A stretch of DNA of 64,000 nucleotides from Sequoia sempervirens. Taxonomy: Eukaryota > Streptophyta > Pinopsida > Cupressales > Cupressaceae. Every line of letters begins with the position of its first letter. Position 1 is the stretch's first letter. The stretch covers positions 489,808,711 to 489,872,710 of the forward strand of contig VDFB02270651.1 in the NCBI GenBank assembly GCA_007258455.2, given 5' to 3'. This document shows, in pieces, positions 34,370 to 44,699 of this stretch. The notes beneath the pieces are model-generated. The model was not told where the DNA came from. It saw only the letters and a list, made by a program, of their open reading frames with translations, and made no database searches. The translations under genes were made by a program, and so were the position numbers.

Positions 34370-36172
34370 TGAACTGTAGATTTTTGGCACCATAAGACTG
34401 CCTAACTCTTCTAGGGTTTTTCACATAAAAGGAGAGAGGTAGGGCCAAAAATTCTAAAGGGTTCATTAAAATTATGTTATCTATAATGTTTTATGAGATA
34501 AATGGAATGATCTAAGTGTAGCTAAGCTATGAAATTGATCGAATATGAATGCAAAACCTAAGAAACAAGTGATGTTTGAAAACACATTATGTAATACAAC
34601 AATGAACTAGAAACAAATGCAAAGCTAAATAGAAATGAATGAAACTTAAAGTGTGCACCTAAAGGCTTGAAGGAGATTATAAATTTCCTCTAAAACACTA
34701 TTGATACTAATTTTCAAGCTTGGAGGGATTCATTCACCATTTTGGGCAAATTAGTCCCAATTTTGGTAAACTGAGTCAAAACCTGTTTCTGTCAAAAGGG
34801 TGTCAGAAAATGTAGAAAAAAAGAAACTAACCTAGAAATGGGACTCATTCACCACCCATGATGAATGAGTCCACTTTTGAATTTATGTATTTTCAAAGGT
34901 GTATTATGAAGCTTCCAATCTACACTTTGACTTCCTACAGGGGTCCGCTTTCGAAACTCTAATTTATGGGTCTAAAAATGAGTTTTTGTTGATATTTAGA
35001 CTTGTTGAATGAGGAGAAGACTTGAATAACTTTGAAACTTGTTCTTCAATTATTTTGAAGCATCTGAGGGACCTAAATCTATAAACACACAAGAAGAGAA
35101 GAATAAATGTTGAATGTTAGGGCATGGGGGTTTGCCTTGGTCAAACCCCTTTTAGGTAATTAAGCCAAAATGATGAAAGAATAGAATGAAAAATGAAATA
35201 ATGGATTTTATTATCTTTCCATGGTGTTGATCTTGGATATCTACAACAATGGATGGAAATCCAGCCCTTGAATATCTTTAGGAGATTTCTAAATGTCTTG
35301 CAATGATAAACCCAAGTTGCTTGACTTGAGATGAAAGATTGGTGGATGAATAATGAATAATGGATGTGAATTGAGTTAATGGATGTAAAATCAGTTAGAG
35401 AGGTTATTTTATAGGAAATTCACCTATTTTACCTATTAATACCTCATCACAGGCCAACATGAAGCAATATTAAACTCAAATTTCACTTTTTTCCCACTGA
35501 AAGTTCAAAATTGAGCCAAATGGGACTCATTCGCCACACATGGTGAATGGGTCCCACCTAGATGGGACTAATTCACCATGCATGGAAAATGGGTCCCACA
35601 GGGGCCAGTTTGATAGCTCAAATGCCAAGCGATAAGGAAATAAGATCTAAAATGCAACATTGTTAGGTATTTGATCAATTTAAGCCTCAAGATGCACAAT
35701 ATGGGTTGATATAGGACTATTAGTGATGATGTGAATGTCAAATAGAGTTTGGGACATAGAATTCAATGTGATAGTGTGATTAAGTACACTTTACAACACT
35801 AAAATGAGGTCCACATAGCCTGGGAAGGCACAAGAACCAATGTGAATGTGCAAGACACATTACAACACTAGTTAACATTAAGTTTAATTCAAAAACCTTT
35901 GAGATTGATGTGATGATGTTATTAAACACATTTTATAATGTTGAACTAGGGATAAATATGTTAATTAAGTCTAGAAAAGCATGAAAGCATCTTACAACAC
36001 TTTACAACACCTCTACAAGACGCCATTAAAAGCATGTTATTCAATTTGCAAGGGTCCAAGACCTAGTGTGGATGCATAAAATGCCTCCAAACACTTGAAT
36101 CAAGGCCTCATTAATTCAATGTATCATGAATTACTCCCATGTCAATCAAAGCGTACTTTTTCCTATAGCACA
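34370..36172 (-). mobile_element. Solo LTR A (E1-type) in E3 LTR
   Basis: 1803 bp, TGAACTGTAGA...CTATAGCACA, flanked by a perfect TTTAT on both sides (34365-34369, 36173-36177). The sequence resembles the E1 LTR, with palindromes at 34725, 34841, 35522 and 35564 and the GGGGGTTTGCC...AAACCCC block at 35126-35149. No internal region remains, so it is a recombination remnant. Confidence 0.9.
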
Positions 36173-36177
36173 TTTAT

Positions 36178-36733
36178 ATATGCATTCCATCCAACTTCCC
36201 ATTAATTAGATTCCAAATACCGACATACATGACATTTGAATTCAAAACCATGATTTCCCACTCAAAACCCTAAAAAGGGGCCAAATGGGACTTATACACC
36301 ACTTTTGGTGTATAGGTCTCATCTAGGTGGGACTCACATGCCCAAGGTGGTGTATGGGTCCCACATGGCCTTTTAAGCTTGAGGAAATGACGGGGAGTTA
36401 GGAAATGAAGTGTATTTATTGATTATGTCAAGATCTTAGTTGAAATAAATCTTGAGATGCATAATAAAGGGTATTAGGGGCCTATTAATGATGATATGAA
36501 GGTCATAAATGCAAGAGGGCCCAAAAATTAATGTGAAGGTGTAAATAAATACACTTTACAACACTAAATTATAGGAAAAATAGGTCAATTTAGCTTAAAA
36601 GGGCCCTAAACCTAATGTGAATGTGTAAAACTCATTACAACACTATATAAAGGAAACATTAGGTCCATTTTAATGTTATTTATTCCCAAAATCAAGTGTG
36701 AAAGTTTAGAGGGATACATTTTTCTACACTACA
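36178..36733 (-). repeat. E3 3' LTR, right piece
   Basis: Aligned with 45922-46476. Paired palindromes at 36288 and 36329. Ends TTTTTCTACACTACA, followed by the polypurine tract. Confidence 0.88.
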
Positions 36734-36752
36734 TTTAGCCCCAACTTTAGTG
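36734..36752 (-). other. E3 polypurine tract
   Basis: The minus strand reads CACTAAAGTTGGGGCTAAA before the LTR start TGTAGTGTAG. Confidence 0.8.
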
Positions 36753-37340
36753 AGAGGAGGAACTTGCTTCAAACTCACACTAAAGTAGACATTCATGAGG
36801 GTTCTAAATGAACTGATGTAGATGATCTAGGATGAAAAATATCAAGGAGATAACCAAGCCACCAAGATCCAAGATCCTATGTCAAACCAACATAATCACA
36901 AAGGGATAGACACAAGGTGTACGATATGTAGCAAAGCAAGATACACAAACATGCAATGCCAATGACTTAAAGATGAAAGGAAGAAAAGATGGATCAAGCT
37001 TTGAATATTTGTCCCACATGTTGTGGATTATATATAATCTATTTTTCCAAAAAATGTACACTCACTTTGAGGCAACAAAACTTCAGGTTGTTTGTTGGGT
37101 GAGTATCCAAAAGGTGGCTTACAAGTGGAACATAATGTCCACTATACAAACCAAATGTATGCTCACAAGGGCTAGTGGAACCTCAAGCCATCCACTAGGT
37201 GAGTCCCAAAAGAGGTGAGACACATATTATCACAACTAGTTTGAACTCAAAAACACAAGCATGTGGATATGGAAAAGTCATTCCTAAGTTTGGCTCCCAT
37301 ACATACAACCATACCAAAGCTATACCTCCTAATAACTTTG

Positions 37341-38547
37341 TGTATAAGAGTGAATCTGCACCCCATGTGCAAATTATTATTTTTCCTTTATCCACCTTAG
37401 AAAACCAAGTTTATAGGTTTAATTCCACCTAATCCCATTGATTGCATCCCACTTGGTGCCTTTTTTGAGCGTCGGTGGAGGAATTTCTATCGGGGATGCT
37501 CGCGTGGTGCACAGACATCTGCATCACATGCTTATGTCCCTAATAGATTCATGTGTCTGGAGCATGGAAAGGAGTTAAACTTCTCATTGGGATTCAATTT
37601 ATAATGCCCCCTTAGGCCGACCGACCCAAAGATGGATTTTCTATTCATCTCCCCTTAAAATTCACTTCTTCCATATTCATCTCATCTTCTAAAAACTTCT
37701 TCACTTCATTCACAAGCTTCACAACCTCTCCACAAGCTCTAAGCAGCCTCTTCACCATCTCTTCAATCTCCAAACACTTTATAATTCACAACAACAGCAT
37801 CAACACTCCATCACTTCAGTAGAGCAAGTGTGGAAAAAAACACCATTGTAGTAGAGGCTTGAGTTCCTCTCATTTTCTCCCCCATTAGCCTTGAGAACTC
37901 TTAGTGGAGGTGGTAAGCTTTCACTCCTCTCCTATATTACTTGGTTGAGTAGCATAACACTATTTTTTAGTGCTTTAAGTTCTCTTTACTTCATTTGTAC
38001 TTTTCTCTTTTCTATCTAGCTATCCATGGAGGTGGGAGCACCAAAATGGGGTCTGACTGAGGCAGGCCACTATACAACCACCCAACAATTTCTTTCTTCC
38101 TCTTGTGCACAAGTATTGAAGACACTCACGAGCTGGAAGATTTATCACTCACATGGTTGTAGGTATTTCCTTTCTTCTCCTTATCTTTATCATGTCTATT
38201 TCACTTCATTTTAGTCTTATTACTTCCTATTGCTTTTCTTGGATTATATAAGTTCTCAATAATCAGAGTGTAAGTAGTCATTTAGGTATTTTCTGAGAAA
38301 TTCTCGTTCTCTGGTCCATACGAGATGCCAACACACCTCTAGGATGACAACATGCCGCATTGTAGTTCATATTCTGTGCTAACGTCCTTTGGTCGAGAGC
38401 CTATAAATTTTTCTAGAGAATCTTTGTGACCTACTCTTTCGGATTCTAAAGCTTCCATGTTGTTCCTTGAGGTAGTTTAGGGTAGTTCACACTGTGAGGC
38501 TCTCTAAATGAAGAGAAATCATGAGTAGCAAATCCCCCTCTTCTACA
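37341..38547. mobile_element. Solo LTR B, unrelated family
   Basis: 1207 bp, TGTATAAGAG...CTCTTCTACA, with a perfect CTTTG duplication (37336-37340, 38548-38552). E1 has the empty site near 20800. The ends form TGTA...TACA. It is not similar to any other LTR in the window. A C/T-rich stretch with TTCACTTC words spans 37640-37830. No coding; orientation not determined. Confidence 0.8.
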
Positions 38548-39010
38548 CTTTGATAAGGTGCCACACAACAATGAACTTTGAGCTCCATGAGGGAAGCATA
38601 GCTTTGTATGCTTGGAACTCATGAACAAACAAGATGGCACCATAGGCAAGCAAAGTGTGTTTTGAAAGGTGGGCATATAATGGATATTGTAAATGTGAAA
38701 TAGTGTAGGGTACGTTCAAAGGGATGTTTCTTAGTTCATGTAAGGTCTCTTCTTAAGGAACATCGTGCCTAATGTTTGCAAGAGAGGACAAGTCAAAGAA
38801 ATATCATGCTCTTGAAGGAGATCAAACTCAATGACACCACCAAGAAAATGACACATTGCAAAAATAAAGAAAATCACATAGTAAAACATGAGTGTCAATG
38901 TATGCCCCTACTTTAAAGCAATTGCTAACACCATTGTTGTTAGCAATTGATATAAAGTAGAAGAAGACATGAGAGATTATTCAAAAAGTGTTATGCCAAG
39001 TCATATGTTT

Positions 39011-39107
39011 TTGAATGAGACTACATCATGACTAAGTATTTCACATGCGATCCAACTTTTTGAATGAGACTACATCATGACTAAGTATTTCACATGCGAT
39101 CCAACTT
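39011..39107. repeat. 49-bp tandem duplication
   Basis: Two copies start at 39011 and 39060 with 48 matching bases (TTGAATGAGACTACATCATG onward). E1 lacks the second copy, so it arose in E3. Confidence 0.9.
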
Positions 39108-39290
39108 AAGGCATGTCATCCACATCCCAAGATTTCTCTTATATATACATGGAAGGTAGTCAACTAGCCAAAAGATACAACTACAAGTGACATACAAGGA
39201 CAAGGCTACCTAACTCCTTGCCCCCACTTAGTGCAAGACAAGGATGATCTGCGATGATTGATGAGAAACATGCTAGAGTGAAAATCAGTA

Positions 39291-39488
39291 TCAATTAGAG
39301 GAATTATGTGCTTTAGCATAAGGAAGAGCACCACACTCAAGATGTTGAATTTTATCACTTAAAGCCTTACATTCATTAGTAGAATTACCATGAATTCTAT
39401 GATATGCACAAAATGAACTGTTGTAGTAGAATTTCTTTTGTGTTCTTGGAGGGAAAGATATCAAATGATCTTGGAGGAGTCTCGACAA
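39291..39488 (-). pseudogene. E3 zinc-knuckle-like gag fragment
   Basis: Open piece with FCAYHRIHGNSTNECKAL, the C-x2-H-x3-GH-x4-C pattern of plant gypsy gag with the His changed to Asn, followed by DKIQHL. It lies 3' of the protease in the element, whereas gag normally precedes protease, so this part is rearranged or acquired. Confidence 0.65.
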
Positions 39489-39694
39489 AATACTCTCTTG
39501 ATCAAAAGATGTTGCTTTACTTTGTGAAAAAACATCTCTTGCTTAGTACAAGATGTCATACTTACACAAGACTCTTTAGATTGCGAGATGTTATACTCTC
39601 CTTTATAAGATGGTGTAAAATATATAAAATTTTAATCATTAGTATTTTGTGTGATGAAATTGATATCAAGTGAAGGTTTCTTTGTTTCTTTCAT

Positions 39695-40478
39695 GGGTAT
39701 ATGCAGGATCATCATGAAAAAAACAAGCCCTTAAGTGGCAAAAAAAAAAATAGAGTTAGGAAAATTGACATAAAAATTTGAATAAGTTATAGATATATTA
39801 TTTCAAAAATATGTAAGAATAGAATCTGTAGAAAATTGAATGTAGTTTCTAAACTACTAGGTTTTTTTTTTTAAAGATCTATTTGGTGAAAATTTGAAAT
39901 TTCAATGTAGTAGTACTTAAATTTCAGGGAAAAAATAAGAAGTAGGTGTGTCTGACCACCCTAACCACAATAAAATTTTAATATGTTTAAATAAGATTTT
40001 AGATATAAGTAGAGGACTCATGTATGGATGTGATGCATATTTTTTTGTAATTTTTTTCCAAGTAAATAATTAATTATGAATTTTTTATTACAACTTTTAA
40101 AAATATAAAAACTTGTATGTATGACAACCTTAACTTGGTCAAAAATTCATGAAATTTATTTTTTATTTTTTTAATCCTATAGTATGCGAAGCATAGAATG
40201 TGATGCATGTTTTGGATTCCAAAAATGTGATACCATTTGAAAGCTATAGATGTTTTTCAATCAGCCTATCAATTAGGACTTTAGTTGTAATTCAAATAGA
40301 AAATGAATAGTAATTATTTATTAAATTCAAAGTAAAGCATAATTTATATTGGTGGAAAGTTGAGAATCTCCTTTAAAAACCCTTTTCATTTCATCAATTT
40401 TGGGTAAAAGAAAAGTCGTCAGCCACATACCCTAAAAATACCCATCATATTTGGCCCATCATGATCCTGCACATACCC
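39695..40478. mobile_element. TIR element M1a in E3
   Basis: 784 bp, very AT-rich. It begins GGGTATATGCAGGATCATCATG and ends with the near reverse complement (CATCATGATCCTGCACATACCC). A second copy lies at 50806-51607. No transposase; MITE-like. The flanking duplication is unclear. Confidence 0.75.
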
Positions 40479-40599
40479 TTATTTCTTTCAAAGGAAAAAA
40501 ACCAAGAACTCTATTGTTTATTAGTTTAGGATGCACTAATGTTAAAGTTAGGTTCGAGGAATCTTTTGTAAGAGTTAATATTGAGTGAAGGATTTTTTT

Positions 40600-40815
40600 T
40601 TCATTTGAGGCACACTAATCAAGACCATTAGTCATTCCTTGTGTGTTAGGATCTATAGGGACATGGATACCTTGTTCTCTAGCACAACATCCTTTTTCAC
40701 TATATCCAAGTTTCATAAGATCATAAGCTGTTCCATAAAGATTTTTCATTTCTTTTAGATTCAATGGTTTTTCATAATCAGCTTCATCAAAGTTTATTGT
40801 ATAATTTGCTTCTTC
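40600..40815 (-). pseudogene. E3 G-patch-like segment
   Basis: A minus-strand reading of about 40640-40740 contains MKLGYSEKGCCAREQGIHVP, then IDPN: aromatic residue after G, Q-G-I, then P-I. It lies just after the protease and a Lys/Glu-rich spacer. E5 has a similar segment. A stop follows at about 40625. Confidence 0.5.
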
Positions 40816-41082
40816 TTATAAAGTGGTTGAGGTGGATGATTTCAAAAGGTCTTCCAAATTTTGTGTAGACATTATGGCTTTTTCTTTTCCCTTTTCAGAG
40901 TCTTTGTTTATGATCTTGTATTTTCCCATGAATGTATGTATGAAATCAAAGGAATTCCAAGCATCTTCCAATAGCTTTGTGACTTCCTCAATATATTTTT
41001 CTTTGTCTTTCTGTTGCACGGGTTCCACTTGTGTAGTTTGTGTTAATGTTTCCAAAGGATTAGAACTCCTTGCCTTTCTCAA
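40816..41082 (-). pseudogene. E3 charged spacer after protease
   Basis: 88-codon piece rich in Lys, Glu, Ser and Thr (VQQKDKEKYIEEVTKLLEDA). It may be helical. Located between protease and G-patch segment. No function assigned. Confidence 0.4.
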
Positions 41083-41475
41083 TGTTTAAATAACTATTTG
41101 GTTTAGGGTCGGCTTTGATTATACCCACTTTGTTATTGTAGACACACTTCATTATACGATGAAGATTTGAAAGAACTTCATTCATTACATGGGTCCATGA
41201 TCTTCCTAAAAGAAGATTATATGAAAGATCATGAGGCATAACATGGATAAGGGTTTGTAATGTAACTTCTTCAACTATAATAGGTAATGTAATCACACTA
41301 AGTAGTCGTTTTCCCATGTTATCAAGCCCACTAATAGATAAAGAGTTAGGTTGAATTTTTTATTTATCCATGACAAGTCTATCCAAAAAGGTTGTGCACT
41401 ACACACATTAAGGGTGGAGCCATTGTCAACAAGGGTTCCTTTTATTCCCCACTCATCATAGTCAACTACTATCAT
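41060..41475 (-). pseudogene. E3 retropepsin-like protease
   Basis: Two overlapping open pieces in different frames. The first (41293-41475) has GTLVDNGSTLNVCSAQPF, an intact D-N-G-S catalytic loop. The second (41060-41317) has LSYNLLLGRSWTHVMNEVLS, the conserved C-terminal box. One frameshift between them breaks the domain. Confidence 0.82.
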
Positions 41476-41479
41476 GAAA

Positions 41480-41730
41480 GCTTCATATTATTTTTGCACT
41501 TCCAAAGGAGGGATCTCCCTTTGGTGGAAAAAAATGTTAGCATTTATTCCTTGAATCATGGTTGCTATGTCATTTGGTTTTGACTTAGAAGGGATAGGAA
41601 ATTTTTGTAAAGCACTTTGAACCATGTTGTGATAATGAGGCTCGAAGGCTTGAATAAGGTCCCATAAGGATATCTTAGTAGGAGTGTTCTTAAGTTGTTC
41701 AACAAGGTAATATTCCTTTCCACTTTGTGA
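41480..41730 (-). pseudogene. E3 gag-pro linker
   Basis: Minus-strand reading includes LKNTPTKISLWDLIQAFEPH, then a helical stretch and REIPPLEVQK leading into the protease. Homologous to 22591-22896 in E1. Confidence 0.65.
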
Positions 41731-42110
41731 AGGAAAATGAGGACTAGGTAAGATAGGTTTAGTTTATGGGAGGGATTTCAAAGGTGTTTGTCTTGGTTGT
41801 GGATTTTTTCTAGTGTTATATGTATGATAAATGATATTACAACTCGGCTGCTGTGAAACATTATTCTTAGGAGGGTAAATGATAAGTTCAGGTTTTTTTT
41901 AGTTTGTGGTCATTGTGAGGGTGGGTAAAGAATTAGAGGATTCTTAGGATGTCCCACATGGTATGTAGGAGGTTCATTAATCATGAGGTATCTAATGGAC
42001 ACTTGTGCATTCATAACTTCAACAGTTTTGGTTTGATGTCTATCTAATGAAGGGGAGTCTAGTGTCATCTTACCATCATCTAAGGAAACCAAGTTACTAT
42101 TGTTAATGTT

Positions 42111-43122
42111 TTAATTTTGTTGCACCATGATATCCTCCCAAGGAGGAGAGTTTTTAGGAGAACTACAAACTACATGTTCATGACATTCAAAGGTTGGTTC
42201 TTCTAAAATGACATTATCACAAGTAAGGGAGTTATTAATGGTTGGATTGTCTTGTTCCATAATATTTTCCCTAGGGAAAGAGAGGCAACTAAGATTCTCA
42301 TGACTTTCATTGATAGTATTTTCTAATATCAAAGTATCTTCTTCACAACTAGGAGAGATACTAGGAGAAGAACAAATGTGATTGTCAAGATTGTCCATAA
42401 TTTCATTCCTTTGTCCCATAAGGTCTTCCAAAATAGGATAGGTAAGTGAGGAAACATATAGAGGGTTACCATAGATCTTAAAGGTTCAAGATCATCGAAC
42501 ACCAATCTATCATCCTCACTTAGAATATGATTGTCATGATTCCTTACAACTCTATCCTCTTTCACTAAAATGTTCTCACAAGCAAGAAGTGAATGGAGAC
42601 TAGGTAAGGTGATGTTTAGAAATATGTCTATGATCTCATTCTCTTGTGCCATAATATCTTCCCAAGGGGAAGGAGGAGAAGGGAAAGCAAGAATTTCATG
42701 ATTCTCAATGATTGCATCTTCTTTCACCAAGATATCTTCATCACTAATAGGAGAGGTATTGGGAAAAGGAAATTATGATCATCATGGTTATCTATGCTTG
42801 TATCCTCTTCTATCACATCATTACCATAAATAGGAGAGATAGGAGGGAGTATAGGTTTAAGGAAAGGGTCAAAATTTTCACTCTCTTGCACTGAGAGAAT
42901 CTCATAACTAGGAAATGTATTGAATGAATAACTAACATGCTTATTGACTAAATTTTTCTTTGCAAATGTGGAAAAGATAGAAACTAACATTTGTGAAAAG
43001 TAATCTATACAAAATAAAAATAGAAAGAAACCTAAAATGAAACACAATGACTTAGAATGAAATGTGTAAATGCAATTTTTAGACTCTAAACAAGGTAATT
43101 TATTGATTACACTATGCAACAA
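42111..43122 (-). pseudogene. E3 leader ORF: membrane-like segment plus acidic repeats
   Basis: Three overlapping open pieces (42724-43122, 42329-42730, 42111-42431), reading 5' to 3'. First comes a hydrophobic segment, CFILGFFLFLFCIDYF and onward (about 20-25 residues), then FAKK and a Pro-rich stretch. After it come at least six acidic blocks of the form ENILVKED, EDIMAQENEIID, ENIMEQDNPTIN and EEPTFECHEHVVC, spaced 20-30 residues. Frames change at each block. It lies between primer site and gag-pro linker, as extra ORFs do in Ogre-type elements. I do not recognise the protein. Confidence 0.6.
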
Positions 43123-43473
43123 TCTAAAAATGAAATGTTGTAAATGTAAATTTAAAATTCAGCAATGTTCAAATGAAATGACCCAATTTAAGCTAGATCT
43201 AATGAAATGCATGTAATAGAAACTCAACAAACTAAAATAGGTATTCAATGACAATAAAAAAAGTACAAAAATGATGTTTTTAATGTTGTAAAAGGTAGTT
43301 TGAGGTCTGATCTAGGACTAATTCGCCCTAAGGGGCGTATGAGTCCCACTCAGGGTTTTTAGAAGGGTCAAATGCTAAAAATGCACCACACATAATTTCT
43401 AGAAAGTAGGAAAAACAACCTATACTAGGACTAAATCGCCCAGAGGGGCATATGAGTCCCAAATTAGGGTTAG

Positions 43474-44420
43474 GTAAAAGTACAAAGATGTGTCACACTT
43501 TTAGCCAACTTATTAGAACAAGTGAATTTAAGTGTTTCTAACTAAAAATATATTTGGTTCAAACATATGATCTTGTAAGATTCATTCTAGCTAAGTTAAG
43601 ACATATCCACAACTTTTCCAACTAAAATTATTTTCTAAATGAATATGTAGCTCCACTTTGAGGCCAATTTACCAAAAAAAAAAATTATTTGAAAAATTAA
43701 CATTCTAACAATTTCTACTCATGTAAATAACATGTTTTTTAAAATATAAAATTACCATTTTGTAGATCCATAAGGCTAGTTTTCAAAAAAAATAAAATTA
43801 ATAATTAAATTATTATTTATATTTATATTTTTTACTTTTACTAAAAGTAGGTTATCAACACAAAATATTAAGTTGATTACAATGTCAAGGAAAAATAGTA
43901 AAACTTATTAAAAAATTTGAAAAAAATATGATGCACTAGATAAAAGAATCTATATCAAGAGGATATATTTTTTTGTCATTTTAGATAAATAGATAATATG
44001 AAATTTGATGTCGAATGGAAACAACTATGTTTTAATACATGCACATTTTAATATTTATTAAAAATTGGAAAAAAATATATCAATGCACTAATGTTTCAAG
44101 TTATAAATATACACAAAAAAATTGAAGGAGAAAAAATTAAAAACTAATTATATAAAAGTTGACGCCTCATGTGACTTCATTTTTCAACATTTTATTAGCA
44201 ACTAAATTATAGTGTTAATTTATAAAAAAACTATATTCAAATAATTTTTAATTTTTTTTAAAATACAAACATAAAATAATATTAAAAAAGAAATATTTTA
44301 TAAGTTTACATCATTTCAAAATTCAAAACATATATGTCACTTTTTAGTGATTCAAGTTTAAAAGTTGGATCAGTGTTGGTCATTTCCTTTTAAAAGTGTG
44401 ACACAACTTTGTGCTTTTAC
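43474..44420. mobile_element. TIR element M3 in E3 leader
   Basis: 947 bp, extremely AT-rich. Terminal inverted repeats of 30 bp match at 28 positions (GTAAAAG, then ACAAAG, then TGTGTCACACTTTTA). E1 has no matching DNA here. No open frame; target duplication unclear. Confidence 0.7.
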
Positions 44421-44683
44421 TTGATTTTTGCACCAATTTCAACAAATTCTGAGTTGTTTTTAAGTTTTCTAACTTGTATGTTGTGTTGACTATTTGTAAT
44501 TGCGTAATTTCAGTGAAATTGAATGATCTAAGATGCAAAAATGCAACCTATATGCATTTTCACTAATGTAATATTTTGAAACCATAGATGCAAATTAACT
44601 AATACAAGACCTAAGGAAAAGTTAATGCAAGCTAAATCTAGCACTATGATGCACTCCAAATAAAAAAAGAAGGTGTTCTAAAG

Positions 44684-44699
44684 GAAAGGTTCACCAAAA
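44684..44699 (-). other. E3 primer binding site
   Basis: The minus strand reads TTTTGGTGAACCTTTC next to the 5' LTR. Confidence 0.65.

Larger units (their letters stand above)
36753..39290 (-). other. E3 internal 3' region, non-coding, holding a solo LTR
   Basis: Aligned with 20342-21490 of E1 on both sides of the solo LTR at 37341-38547. No shared open frame. Confidence 0.6.
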
